Assembly: GCA_013350335.1 (NCBI GenBank) | Contig: CM023535.1 | Location: 33,326,991 to 33,390,990, forward strand | DNA length: 64,000 bases | Direction: 5' to 3' | Source: Chimonanthus salicifolius | Lineage: Eukaryota > Streptophyta > Magnoliopsida > Laurales > Calycanthaceae | Shown: piece after piece, positions 1 through 11,380 of the stretch | Layout: each line of letters begins with the position of its first letter | Position numbering within the stretch: the stretch's first letter is position 1 | The notes under the pieces: generated by a model | Databases searched by the model: none | Seen by the model: the letters and a program-made list of their open reading frames with translations, nothing else | Told to the model about the DNA's origin: nothing | Translations under genes and position numbers: made by a program

Positions 1-111
1 ATGGTTTTCAATAAGGTAGGAATCCTACCAACGACCAAATATCGTGTCCTTACGTTTTCGTCCAAAAACCGCTCACCGATCGCGCCCCCGGTTGTGGAAT
101 CTTTTTACCTT
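1..111 (-). repeat. Edge fragment of a minus-strand LTR
   Basis: Minus-strand LTR interior, recognised by the palindrome GGTAGGAATCCTACC at 15-29, a block shared by most LTRs here. Near 108-113 the sequence jumps to a different part of a related LTR (compare 58000-58090), so this is a rearrangement junction with a few bases of shared sequence. The exact breakpoint is uncertain. Confidence 0.55.
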
Positions 112-611
112 AAGATGCTATCCATAATCATGTCATCATTAAGTAGGGAAAATAATTCACCATCCAATTCTAATTAAAACTTAAAGATAATCAAACCATA
201 GCAAATAGTTTTTAAGTTACTACAATCCAAAATATTAGTCCCCCCAATACATCATAAACATCAAAACCAAGTAAATTAAACTTTATTCATTCCAAGCTCC
301 TACGCTTGGCTCCTTTCATGTCTCATGTCCGTTTCCTTGTCATTCCATATTCAGTCATCTATAGGGTCGAAGTAAGGCATCAGTGAACATGCCCAGTAGG
401 TATTCCAAGTAGGGTTATGGTACACATAGGAGTAATATAAATCAAGATAGATACGTCATATCATATTTGTAAAACATCTCATAAGTAGTAAAAACAATGC
501 ATGATGTCCATATCATAATCATGCGTAAATATGTGTCATGTCATAGGTGTCAATGCCAAATGATCTCTCACCCAATTTCCATTTCTGATCACGTCATATA
601 TAAATAGTTTT

Positions 612-633
612 CTTGATAAATCGCCATATCAAG
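612..633 (-). other. LTR hairpin CTTGATA / TATCAAG
   Basis: Perfect 7-bp arms around an 8-nt loop. The same position in other families has different but still paired arms (CTTGATG/CATCAAG at 3427-3448, CTTGACG/CGTCAAG at 60702-60724, CCTGATG/CATCAGG at 41021-41044), which argues for a selected RNA or DNA hairpin. Confidence 0.5.
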
Positions 634-1369
634 GTGTTTCCTTGGCCAATTACGTCCGTAATGTTTTGTGACGGCACCACCAGGTCATTGTATACCTTCC
701 CACAAATTAATCGGAATTACCGATGGAGTGTGGTCTCCTCCCTCTGCGCAGGGTTTCAAGACTGCCTACCAAGGAGCTCTTTGGCCCAAATTACGCAGTA
801 CCCATTTCTAGCAACCCGGACAAGGCCAAAATCTCAACAGTTCACATAGCTTCATACAAGCTAGTCTCAAGCCCAAGTCATGTCCAGATTGCCCATAACT
901 TGGCTTACTAGTCACATGTATTCCCTTCCATGCCATGCATGAGGTAATGTATGCAAAAATGCCATTTCATTTCAAATTACATAATATCATTGAAAATCAG
1001 TTCATAAACATATACCATTTATACCATTTTGTTTAACCAAAGTAAACATCATATTTGGAATAAAAATCAGTGTCATATATTATCCATAGTGTCTCAATAA
1101 GTTAGGAATCCTACCAATGTCTAGTACATTACCCTTGCAGTCTTGTGAGGACAATGCTTACAATCGCGTAAAATGAATTACGATCCTTTTGCGAATCTCT
1201 TTACCTTATCAAATTCAATCACATATATTAATTTGATTTCCCATTTAAATTTCATCATCCCTTACATCCTTCTAGATAGACAGAGGCATCTGGAAAACAA
1301 TTTACAAATGAAACATTCTAAATTCAGTCTACTGAATCATACCCAATTACTATCTCTGCCTTACCCGCA

Positions 1370-1885
1370 AACTTTCAACTGACTGAATCATAGATTCAGT
1401 CTGCTGACTTTGGGTCAAATCCTCTGTGTTCACGGTCAGTGCACTTTTAGTCGACTGAATCACAGATTCAATCGGCTGACTTTGGATCAGGTCATTTGTG
1501 TGTTCAGCCAGTCTACATTCAGTCAGATTCAGTCGGCTGAATTATCAACAAACCGTTTACTTGTTTGGTAAGAATACCTTCAATCGACTGAATCATAAGA
1601 TTCAGTCGGCTAAAACACACCAGATCACTTCCTTGTTTGGTACGTCTACATTCAGTCGACTGAATCCTAGATTCAGTAAGCTGAAATACCAATAGACCTC
1701 ATCTGTGCTTAGCCAGTGTACTTTCAGTCGGATGAATCACCCAGATATCCCTTATGTGCTCGGCCAGCCCACTTTCAGTCGACTGAATTATTAGATTCAG
1801 TCGGCTGAAACTCCCAGATTACTCTTATTGTCTTGGCTAGCACCCTTTTAGTCGACTGAATCTTAGGATTCAGTCAACTGACTTT
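1370..1885. repeat. Minisatellite of hairpin units (TCAGTCGACTGAATC / GATTCAGTCGGCTGA)
   Basis: About eight degenerate units spaced 55-75 bp apart. Most contain CAGTCGACTGAATC followed after 2-4 nt by GATTCAGTCGGCTG, so each unit is itself an inverted repeat. Unit centres lie near 1390, 1463, 1525, 1595, 1665, 1735, 1792 and 1867. The spacers are also related (they contain variants of TTGTTTGGTA or GCTCGGCCAG). The array lies inside LTR family E and codes for nothing recognisable. Confidence 0.75.
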
Positions 1886-3383
1886 TTGTCAGTTCTCTCT
1901 GTTTGCATGCATGGTTAGGCCTTTCTTCATGAAATCCATCCTTATATTTTTAAACATGGATTTCATCTTCCATACTTATTCGTTGTGAACTTACTTTACG
2001 CATTAGCCAAGGCTAGGATCTTTTCCAGAATTCATTTAATCTTTGTATCATTATAACATGGTTTTGGATTCAATCCTTTGGTTGTTTGTTTCAACCCATA
2101 ACCATTCCTTAAATGGATTTCCAACTCCATTGCCTTATAACAATTTGGCCATCCATTCCAACCAATCATGAAAACCATGGGTTCGGCCACACCATGGCCA
2201 AACCTATGGTTTCTTTAGACTTATTCCCATATTGTTAAACCTTAAACATACCTTCTTCCGGTCTCCTTCTTTTCTTTTTGATCTGTATCTCCTTCCTTAA
2301 TCTTTCTTCTTCCTTCCTTGCTCTTCAAAGATTCTCCAAGTATAGAGGTGCAGAAGGGAGAGAGAGGAGAGGAAAATCCTTTGCTCACAAGTGGAGGAAT
2401 CGGCCAAGGGGTGTGGAGTGCCCTTTGGTTTGTGTCTTTTTGTATAACAGCTAGTCCCTTCATTCCTTATAGCTTAGCCTTTAACCAATGAGTCCCTTGG
2501 CTTAACCAAGGAGACCCTTGGTTTCCCAATGAGTCCTTTGGCTTAACCAAGGAGACCCTTGGTTTCCCAATGAGTCTTTTGGCTTCAGCCCTTTGAGATG
2601 AAAACTCTTCACCTTCCCAACTCAAGTCAAGACTTGAACTCACTTGTGGTTGAGCAAGTCAACCCATGACATGGTCGGCCATGCATGTGGTGACTTGGTC
2701 ACCACATGGCATTCAGATCCCACCTTGGCTGTAACGCCCCGCCCTTTTTCAATCGCTTTCCTATAATCAGAGTCTATTTTTTTTTTTTTAAATAACAGAG
2801 TGAGTAAGAGTGGGACATCACGAAACGAGCTAAGTTCGAACTTCTAAAATCCGACCCTTAACTGGACAACCCTATGTGTGCATGGACTAAGTCATGTAAA
2901 CGGTTCACACATAACAATATAAACATGCGGATTAAAATCATAACTGTGGAATTATAATAGAACCTACTTCTATTCCATTTCAGTTAGCAAAGTACGTCAA
3001 GTCTTTAATCATAATTAACATAACATAATTATCCAAATAAACATCCAACCATAGCAAATTATCTAAATTATTACATGCCCGAAGTCTAGTTACTCAATTT
3101 ATAAGTCCATGAGTAACATAAATAAAATATCATCCAATCACATATCCAAGCTTCTATGCTTGGTCCTTTTTGCTTTTATCGTTTCCTATATCATCCATTA
3201 GGGTAGAAGTAGGACGTTAGAACAACGCGCCCAGTAGGTATTCCATTTAGGGCTAACACATGGTTAGTACAAAGCATATATAATAATATCATAATGTCAA
3301 AAGCCATATAAACCATGCCATGTCATGATGTCAAATGCAATGAGTCCCACCCATCACAAGTACATATAAGTACCCCCACATAG

Positions 3384-3501
3384 GTCTCTCGGACGCCCCG
3401 ACGAAGTGTGGCCGCTCCGGTTTCTTCTTGATGGAAATGCACATCAAGGTATCCCACATAGGTTTTTTCGACGCCGCGACGGAGTGTGGCCCCTCCGGTT
3501 A
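3384..3501 (-). repeat. Two GC-rich LTR modules with hairpin spacer
   Basis: Two antisense copies of the module with core ACTCCGTCGGGGCGTCCGA, separated by the perfect hairpin CTTGATG / CATCAAG (3427-3433 and 3442-3448). It is equivalent to 40973-41122 in element C. Confidence 0.6.
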
Positions 3502-3828
3502 TATATCCTTCACCCCATGCCATGCATGAGATGCTAATAAATCACATGCTATTTTATCATATAAACATAGCATTAAAACTCGTATTTTGAAACAATATCT
3601 TTTACAACATAATTCATCAAAATAACATAAAAACATTGTACATTAAACACATGGTTTCAAAGAGGTGGAATCCTACCAAAGACCATTAACGTGTTCTTGC
3701 GCTTTCGTCCGGTAACCGCTCACGATCGTACACACCTTGTGAGGCCCCGTTACCTTATAATATATCAATCAATTAAAACCATGTCCCATTTGATTTACAA
3801 TAATGTCCAAGTCCATAAACCCAACTTG

Positions 3829-5080
3829 TGGGGTTCGGCCATACCCCATGGCCGAACCTCACTTACTAGATTTTAGTCTCTCCTTTGATTTATGAATCAA
3901 ACACCACTAAAGTAATCATTTAATCACTTATACAATAATAATCTATTCTTGGAAACAACTTAAGTCCACCAAATCATTCCTCATGGGGTTCGGCCATACA
4001 CCATGGCCAAACCCATGGTCCATTAATTCTACTTAATTACCATATTGCCATCCATGGCTATCATTCCATTATTCTAAACCTTCATACATTAAAACCATAA
4101 ATCATTCTCATGGGGTTCGGCCATACACCATGGCCGAAATCCATGGTCTATCATTTTCACTCTTATTTACAATTTTGCCATGGTTTCCATCACCTCATGT
4201 TTAGGTCCAAAATTGATCCATTACATAGATTCATGATTGATTCATAATTCATAAAATAAAACCCTAATCATTCTCTTCATCCCTTGGTTTGGTAAACCAT
4301 TCATTTAAATTATACAAAGACCCAAAAAAGGCCCACTAACAAATTCATGGGGTTCGGGGCCAGACACCATGGCTGAACCCTTGATGTTTCATTTCTAACT
4401 TCTCCTTTAAATGGTTCACCATCTTTGGTCCATAAAATGAGTCTATACTTGTATCCTCCAATTAATCTTCCATTCACTTAAAATATACATAGACATATTA
4501 GATCCATAATTGATCCATAAAAATTGGTTCATGGGGTTCGGCCATACACCATGGCCGAACCCTATGATGTCTAACTTTCCAATTTCTTCATTATATCAAT
4601 TACTATCCTTGAATCCATAAATCAAGGTTCTTTCCCTTTTGATCCAAAACTCCATCATTAAATTTTTTCTAAACTGATAACCATCTTCCATTTAATCAAT
4701 CACCATATTAAGTCCATCTATATTTTTCCATGGGGTTTGGCCGTACACCATGGCCGAACCCATGATCTATGATTCTTATCCATTTTAAACCTTTTAAAAT
4801 CATAAGCATTCATCTATGATTTTCCATTCTTTAAATCCATTATAATTCATTAATATCCTTTCCATGGGGTTCGACCATACCACATGGCCGAACCCTACGG
4901 TTCCTTACTTCCTCTTGAACATCATTTAATCCCATATAAATTAACCAATGTTCTTTCCATGGGGTTCGGCTATACCACATGGCCGAACCCTATGGTTCAT
5001 CATTCCATTAAATTTCTATATCATTCCTTTAATTTTCTTCCTTGGGGTTCAGCCATACACCATGGCCGAACCCTATGGTT
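3829..5080. repeat. Cluster of about nine GGTTCGGCCAT...ATGGCCGAACC dyads
   Basis: Imperfect palindromes of about 30 bp near 3829-3869, 3984-4017, 4111-4145, 4347-4380, 4531-4564, 4729-4763, 4861-4896, 4957-4995 and 5040-5080. The typical form is GGGGTTCGGCCAT, a 4-6 nt centre (often ACACC), then ATGGCCGAACCC. Spacing is irregular (about 80-240 bp) and the sequence between units is AT-rich and unrelated. All lie within the solo LTR. Confidence 0.8.
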
Positions 5081-5872
5081 CCTTTCTTTAAACAAAATTA
5101 TCGAAATTACTTACCGGTTCTGCGACTCCTCCGGTTTTCCTTCGCTCCAACTTGTTCTTCCGATCCTTTTCTTCCTTAGCCTTTTCCTCCTTCTTCTTGA
5201 TCTTCCACACTTGCTGCCTGCCCTCTCCTTCTTTTGATATGCCATGCGCCCCTTGTGTCTCTCCTTTATAAAACTTCCAATCGGTTCCGTCTTTGAAAGG
5301 TGCCGTGCGCCCCTTTGATTTAGCAATTGCCTTAGTGTTGCTCTAAACAAGGAAAGGACCCCTTTTAGAGATACTCTAACACATGCGTATATCTCCGATG
5401 CACGGCCAAAGATCTTTTATTTAATCTTAGACATCTTCTTTATTTGGATTAGGCAATCAAATGTCATTGCCTAATCCCAACCCATCCATGCGTGTGTGTC
5501 ATCTTAGGACAATCCTAAAATCTTATTGTGATCCCTCCTTGATTTGTGTATGCGTGTGTCATCCTTGTTTATAGATATTGCATTAACATTTTAATTCAGC
5601 CCCATTTAATTAGGCTTAGACTCACTTGGTGGTCAACCAAGTTAACCATGACCCATTGGGTCCCAATTGAGCATTTTGACCCAAATAGCAACTTTGACCC
5701 AATTAAATGTTCCTTACCCATTTACTTTACATTGAACCCTAAATCATAACCGTTGGGTCCTAATTGGGCCATTGACCCAACACCTTACCCATCTAAGGTT
5801 CATATCCGTTAATTCATAATTAAAATGGCAAATTCCGTAAATATTGATAACATGAAATTCCGAAGTGTTACA

Positions 5873-6136
5873 TTGACCATGTCACTCGATGATGTGGCCT
5901 CCTTGTCTACCAGGCTTCCATGTGATGACATGCATGCCACATGGCAATGCTACATCACTCACATGCCACCTTACTTGATGAGGTGGACTTTAATGCATTG
6001 GGTCTTAATTGAGTAATTGACCATTTAATTTAAACTTACCTAATTACTTTAAAATCAGGCTTACCTATGATCCATTGGGTATTAATTGGGTAATTGATCC
6101 ATTCCTTGTCCACCTAATGTCAATTTCCACTTTTTA
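5873..6136 (-). repeat. Old LTR fragment, continuation of family E
   Basis: U3-like sequence (CCATTGGGT and ATTGGGT blocks, and a CCACCTTA / TGAGGTGG hairpin near 5965-5985) that continues the LTR broken at 2729. It is cut at 6136, where a forward LTR starts. No gene is seen here. Confidence 0.5.
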
Positions 6137-8084
6137 TGTAACACCCAGATTTTTCAATACATAAAAATATTAGATTTGTCTATTTAAATTGTTAAATTAG
6201 TTAAATTTAAGATTATCGATGGAATGGACTTTAGATGGGAAAGAATTTGGTCAATACCCAATTATGATCAAATGGATCAAGGATAGAATCCGAGTTTGAA
6301 ATAATTGGGTAAGTGTGATTAAATGGGTCAACTACCCAATTGGGACCTAATGGGTCAAAGTGAATGGATTTTGAAAGTAAATGGGTAAAAGATTAATTTA
6401 ATTGGGTCAAATACCCAATTAAGATCCAAGGCATGGGATCCACCTCAAAAAAATGAGGTGCTATGTATATGAGTGGTATGTGAGTGACATGGCCAAATGG
6501 GACCCAAATCCACCTCATCAAGTGAGGTGGCAAGTGGTTAATGTAACATGCATGGTCGGCTAACCATGGTTGACTTGGTCAACCATGGGTGAGCTCAAAG
6601 GTTGAGTTGAATTATGTTGAGTTGGAAATTAAAATCACTGGAGTTAAGTGGGAAATGAGTCAAGGTGGATTGAGTTAAGTTTTGTTGATTTAAATAAGTT
6701 AAATAGAGTTGAGTTGAGATAAGTGAGTTGAACCGAGTTGCATGGAAGTGGAGGAGACTTGAGTGAGTCAAGTGGAAGATGGAGGGTTTCCATCTCATGA
6801 TGGAAACCCAAAGGGCACACGATTGGGGAGCTCAATAATGTTCTTGGTGTTAGCCAAGGGGTGTCTTGGGTAGGGCAAGGGCACCTTGGTGAGAGGAAAA
6901 CATTAAGAAGGGTGGTTGGGAGGGTGTAGGGCTGGTTTACTAAGGGGTACACTCACCCCTTGGGCCGATCCCTCTCCTTGAAACAAAAGAGATTTTCATC
7001 TCTCTCTCTCTCTCCCTCTCTCAACTACACTTGGCTGATTGCATCCCCTTGTAACATAGAGATTTTCAATCTCTCTCTCCTTCTCTCAACCTACACTCTT
7101 TGGCCGATCCTCTCTCTTTTGAACTAGAGATTTACCCCTCCTCTTCTCATCTCTCTCTCTCACATTTTCGGCTTTGCAACTTCGAGAAATCAGCGAGAGA
7201 ACAAGAAAAGAAGGAGAAGGACTGAGGAACAAGTTCAAATTAAAAAGAAACGAGGGAGACGGGAAAAGGTAAGGTTCTATGTTCAGAGTCAATTAAGATT
7301 AAGGGAAACTGTGGTTTTGGTCTCGGTATGGCCAAACTCATGAGTCCAGATTTGATTGAAAGGATTGACTAAACTATTGCAAGCCATGAAGGTGGATCCA
7401 TTTGAAGATTGAATATGTTTTGGAAAACAACAATCAAAAGATTTAATTGATGATTATGTTAATGGCTTAAGATAGGAATGGATTATGACTCTAACTTTGG
7501 GTTAGTGGGTAACTATGTCCACTGATTTTATGTATAAAGGACTTAATACATGTTTAAAATGGATAAGGGTGATAACAACACCAGGGTTACACTGTCTGCT
7601 AGACGGGTACAACGTCCGCGGACGGGTTTTTACCATCCGCGGACAGGTTTCGACTTCCGTTGACGGGTAACAGGCAGGGATTGTATGTTTCTGCGGACGG
7701 GTATAACCGTCCGCGAACGGGTTTCTATCGTCCACAGGAAGAGTTTTTGACTGTCCGCAGACAGGTAACAGACATGAATATGATGTTGTCTGCGGATGGG
7801 TTGCATGTCTGTAGGACGGGTTTCTGCCGTCAAGGAACGTGTTTCTACCGTTCCCGAGATGGGTGTGGATTGCTAGCAGGAAGGGTACCGGGTAGCGGGT
7901 AACCGGGTCATGGTAACGGGTCAAAGGTACCGGTAGTGGATCACGGGGTAGCGGTCACGGGTCCGGTAACTGGTTCACGGGTAATAGAGGAGACCAGTGG
8001 TTGTGGTCGTAGAAGGACTATGTGTCTGCGGACGGGTTGCACTGTCTGTAGACGGTTTTTCTGCCGTCCTGTGGGACGGGTTTC
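6137..8084 (+). mobile_element. Forward LTR, 3' part lost in assembly gap
   Basis: Starts TGTAACACCC at 6137, the usual LTR start. U3 shows repeated GGGTCAA, AATTGGG and the hairpin CCACCTCA / TGAGGTGG. A CT-rich stretch at 6995-7170 is followed by a purine-rich exon end and donor motif AAG|GTAAGG at 7269. A GC-rich palindromic array then runs into the gap. The end of this LTR is not visible. Its start resembles the antisense LTR start at 8478, so both are probably one family. Confidence 0.6.
7580..8084. repeat. GC-rich palindromic array (CCGTCCGCGGACGGGTTT type) beside the gap
   Basis: Degenerate copies of GTCCGCGGACGGGT, itself a palindrome (GTCCGCGGAC), about every 30-40 bp, mixed with ACGGGTAACCGGGT-like blocks near 7880-7985. 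This GC-rich patch sits in an AT-rich LTR and ends exactly at the run of Ns, so the assembler probably failed in this repeat. The frames opened here are side effects of the repeat. Confidence 0.7.
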
Positions 8085-8184
8085 NNNNNNNNNNNNNNNN
8101 NNNNNNNNNNNNNNNNNNNNNNNNNNNNNNNNNNNNNNNNNNNNNNNNNNNNNNNNNNNNNNNNNNNNNNNNNNNNNNNNNNNN
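8085..8184. other. Assembly gap (100 N)
   Basis: Exactly 100 Ns, the usual placeholder for a gap of unknown size. Continuity between 8084 and 8185 is not supported by sequence. Confidence 0.98.
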
Positions 8185-8478
8185 TACTGATTTCTATCAG
8201 TTCAGCTTGACCTCATTTAATTTGAGCTTACACAATGGTCAGATCATCCATTTTGTCCCATTGGGTCCAATTGGGCCCTTTGACCCATTTAGCCATTTCC
8301 AACCCAATTGATGTACATAACCCATCCATTCAAACTTGATATTTATAATGTGCTCATATGACCTTAATTTGAGCAATGGGCCCCAACATTTCTTATTTTG
8401 ACATCACAAAATAATTAATTTAATAACTCAGGGGCATTTTCGTAATTTTCCATTTCATTGAAAAATTGGGGTGTTACA
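8185..8478 (-). repeat. U3 end of a minus-strand LTR
   Basis: Reads on the minus strand from TGTAACACCCCAATTTTTC at 8478 towards the gap, with LTR U3 blocks (CCATTGGGTCC, AATTGGGCCC). It is the same family as the forward LTR at 6137, in opposite orientation. The right flank (ATATC) does not match the left flank of 6137 (TTTTA), so the pair is not one simple insertion. Confidence 0.55.
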
Positions 8479-8489
8479 ATATCAAGCTA

Positions 8490-8730
8490 ACCCCATGTTT
8501 GCTTCTCGTCGCCCCGACGGAACATGGACTCCAGTTATAGCACATTAGGCTATCCCCATGTTTGCTTCTCGGTCGGCCCGACGGAGCATGGACTCCGGTT
8601 ATAGCACATCAGGCTATCCCCATGTTTGCTTCTCGGTCGCCCCGACGGAGCATGGACTCTGGTTATAGCACATCAGGCTATCCCCATGTTTGCTTCTCGG
8701 TCATCCCGATGGAGCATGGACTCCGGTTTC
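8490..8730 (-). repeat. Four tandem 63-bp GC modules
   Basis: Four antisense copies of the module with core GGAGTCCATGCTCCGTCGGG separated by about 63 bp; the outer copies are more diverged. Element A has three copies in the same place. Confidence 0.8.
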
Positions 8731-10551
8731 ATTATTTTCCTGCCTATGCCATGCATAAGATGTAGATGCATTAGCTATGTTATATATAATCATAGCTTTA
8801 ATATAAAATTCATAACCTTAACATATAATTCATTGCCTTGCAATATGCCATATATTATATATAAATCATAGTCTAAAACTCATCATAAACTATCTCATGA
8901 TTACTAAAATAAATTAATAAAACATCCATACACACATAATCCACGGTTTACAATAAAGTTGGAATCCTACCGAATACCGACTAATGTCCCTTTACGTTTT
9001 CGCCCGATAATTCGGTCACCGATACGCGCACTGCTTGCGATATCTGATACCTTATTACATATGATAATCAGTCTATGTTTTTAACCATTATTAAGTCCCT
9101 AATTCATGCCTTAGTGGGGTTCGGCGATACACCATGCCGAACCCTACTAATTAGGTTTGTGGGTCCCATCTTAATCCATTGATTATCTTAACTTTGTGAG
9201 TTTAAAAACCAGCACCCTAGGCTTTATTTAATTCATACTTAAGGTTACCATAATTGCACTTAAGTCCATGATCATCCCCCATGGTTCGGCCATGTACTAT
9301 GGCCGAACCCATGGTTCTTCATTTTGGCCAATATTTACGGTTTTGCCACTACTCTTACATGGTTAAATCCTCATTTCATTTTTCTATCCTTAGACCCATA
9401 ACTGATCCATACAACTTGGATCCTTAATGATCCATCTATCATGACATGAACCATTAAAATCAGTCCTTAAGTTTACTTAATCCCCATTAATTTTAGACAC
9501 ATTAATACCAATTTTAGCCCATAAAACAATCTATAATTGGGTCATGGGTATCATTAAAATCAGCCCCTTTAATTCAACCTAATCCCCATTTTTCCTTGGG
9601 TCTTTTGTTACGCTTTAGATCCATCACAAGTCCCTCCATGAGGGGATTTAAATCATACCTTTAAATCATCAACTTTGATCATCATTTGGTACATTTTGGT
9701 CCATCAAAACTACCAATACTCCCCCATTATTTTTCCATCTTTTACGCCTATCAAAGTCACCAATATACCACCGTAGGGTTCAAAAACATTCCCTCCATAA
9801 AATCTCCCCATGGTTTTATTTTTTTTTAAAACATTATTTCCACCCTTCAAAACCTTATTTAAATACTTAAAGTCCATTTAAAATTATCATCTTCCCATCA
9901 ATTTCCATAATTTTACACCCAAAATCATCACCATACATCACCATATGGTTCATGGTCCATTCCCATCTACCATTTTTGAGGCCATTTAAAATTCATTTTC
10001 ATGTCCCATGATTTTCTCATTTAAGATCCCTTTAAAAATCACTACATTTAATCATAAAAAACCCTAAAACATCATCCTTTCATTATTCTAACCCTAAAAA
10101 ACCCCATTAAACATTTCTTGATTACCTACATGGGGTTCGGCCATACAACATGCGCCGAACCCTATGGTCCATTAATCCTTCAAAATCCACACTTCATGTT
10201 TAAATAAACCTTATACATAATGTCCTTAATACATCCATTTATTTTCTTGACCGAATTTACCCATAGGGTTTGTCCATTTTTCATCCTTTCATTGGATGGA
10301 TTTGAGATCCAAGGCCCAGGACAATTTGGCGACCATTAAATCAAGAAGATGGACCCCAAATCTTAAACCTTAACAAAATCTAAACTCTGTTTGAAATACT
10401 TACTATGATCCGACGGCTCCTCCGACTTTCTTTGCTCCCTTTGGATTCCTTGGCCTCCTTTCTTCTTCTTCTCCTTTGTTGGTCGTCTAAGATGTGCTTG
10501 ACCCCAATGAAAAACTCCAATGCTTGGTTCGGCCAATGATGGGGTAGATTT

Positions 10552-10572
10552 GAGAGAGAGAGAGAGAGAGAG
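10552..10572. repeat. (GA)n microsatellite
   Basis: Pure GA run ending three bases before element A. Confidence 0.9.
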
Positions 10573-10678
10573 GATTGTAATAACCCGAATTTTTGATAAA
10601 ATATATATATTGCATTTATTCATTTAATTTGAAGTTTGATATAATAAAATGCAAATGGACCAAATTTTGGGACAATGG

Positions 10679-11380
10679 CCCAAGGATAGCCCAATTGGGC
10701 CATGGATTGGATGAAACCCATTTAATGGGTCAATGAGGATTAATCGGGTCAACGATGGTCAAGTGGGCCCGATAGCCATGTGGGGCCCAATGGATCAAAC
10801 CGGTTCAAATCCTAAGGTAAGTGAAAAAGGAGGGAACCTAATTGGGCCATGGGCCCAATGGTTACCCAATAAACCTTGAATTGGAATTGATACATGTAAT
10901 TGGTCAATGGTAAGTAATCGGGTCAAAGATGGTCAATTTTGGGTCAAAGAGCCATGTGGGACCCAATGGGCCAAGGTAACTAAGCTCTAAGATAAATGGG
11001 TAAGACAAGAATCAAATTGGGCCATGGGCCCAATGATGATCCAAAAAAAAACAGGATACAATTAATAAAATTTAAATCACATAAGTTAGGTGATAAATGG
11101 ACCAAGGCAACATGGCTAATGGGGCCCACCTCCACCTCACCCATTGAGGTGGCGTGTGGACCAAGGAGAAAGTGGGACCTCCACCTCATCAAGTGAGGTG
11201 GCGGGTGGGGTAGGTATAGGTGGGGACCGTCCACCATGGCTGACTTGGTCAACCATGGGTGGATTTATAAGATAGATAATTTGATGGAATTAAATTGGAT
11301 AGAAATTAATTAACCTAAGTGAGACGTAACTTAATTAATTAAGTTGATTAATAGGGTCAACATAAATAAGTCAAAGAGGA
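10679..11380 (+). promoter_or_regulatory. U3 region dense in TGGGCC and GGTCAA motifs
   Basis: I count about ten TGGGCC/GGCCCA and nine GGTCAA plus one AGTCAA. Several are arranged as hairpins: ATTGGGCC-ATG-GGCCCAAT, CCACCTCA...TGAGGTGG and CCATGGCTGAC...GTCAACCATGG. TGGGCY is known as the plant site II element bound by TCP factors, and TTGACC/T as the WRKY W-box. That these control the element is inference. No convincing TATA box was located. Confidence 0.45.

Larger units (their letters stand above)
112..2729 (-). repeat. Old minus-strand LTR fragment, family E
   Basis: Matches minus-strand LTR pieces at 57958-58770 and 58771-60021 in order and content: the antisense copy of the TACTGGGCG block near 370-400, the hairpin CTTGATA / TATCAAG at 612-633, the dyad near 2177-2212 and a purine-rich exon end with donor motif near 2250 (antisense). 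It lacks roughly 200 bp at its sense 3' end. It continues at 5873-6136 beyond an inserted solo LTR. Short open frames inside show no recognisable protein. Confidence 0.65.
2730..5872 (-). mobile_element. Solo LTR, minus strand (family C type)
   Basis: A 3,143-bp LTR with TG...CA ends on the minus strand. Its sense start at 5872 resembles the start of element C's LTRs, and its sense end at 2730 matches the usual U5 end. The flanks TTGGC (2725-2729) and TTGAC (5873-5877) look like a 5-bp target duplication with one later change. No internal region or second LTR is present, so it is read as a solo LTR left by LTR-LTR recombination. It contains GC modules and a hairpin at 3384-3501, about ten GGTTCGGCCAT dyads and a splice-donor motif near 5113 (antisense). 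Confidence 0.75.
8479..10575 (-). repeat. Minus-strand LTR (A-like), part 1 of 2
   Basis: Antisense A-type LTR: tandem GC modules at 8490-8730, palindromic block near 8957-8970, dyads near 9111-9148, 9278-9315 and 10131-10169, and a donor motif near 10402 (GTAAGTATTT on the minus strand). Its U5 end is missing at 8479. It is interrupted at 10576 by element A and continues at 24228-25135. The last five bases (AGGAT) are A's target duplication. Confidence 0.7.

Noticed and set aside
7502..8311. Overlapping frames near the gap, some running through Ns
   Set aside because: By-products of the GC-rich palindromic array and of reading through unknown bases.
6137..8478. A DNA transposon with terminal inverted repeats TGTAACACCC...
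   Set aside because: All LTRs here have TGTAAC...GTTACA ends that form short inverted repeats; the flanks show no target duplication and the inside is LTR U3 sequence.
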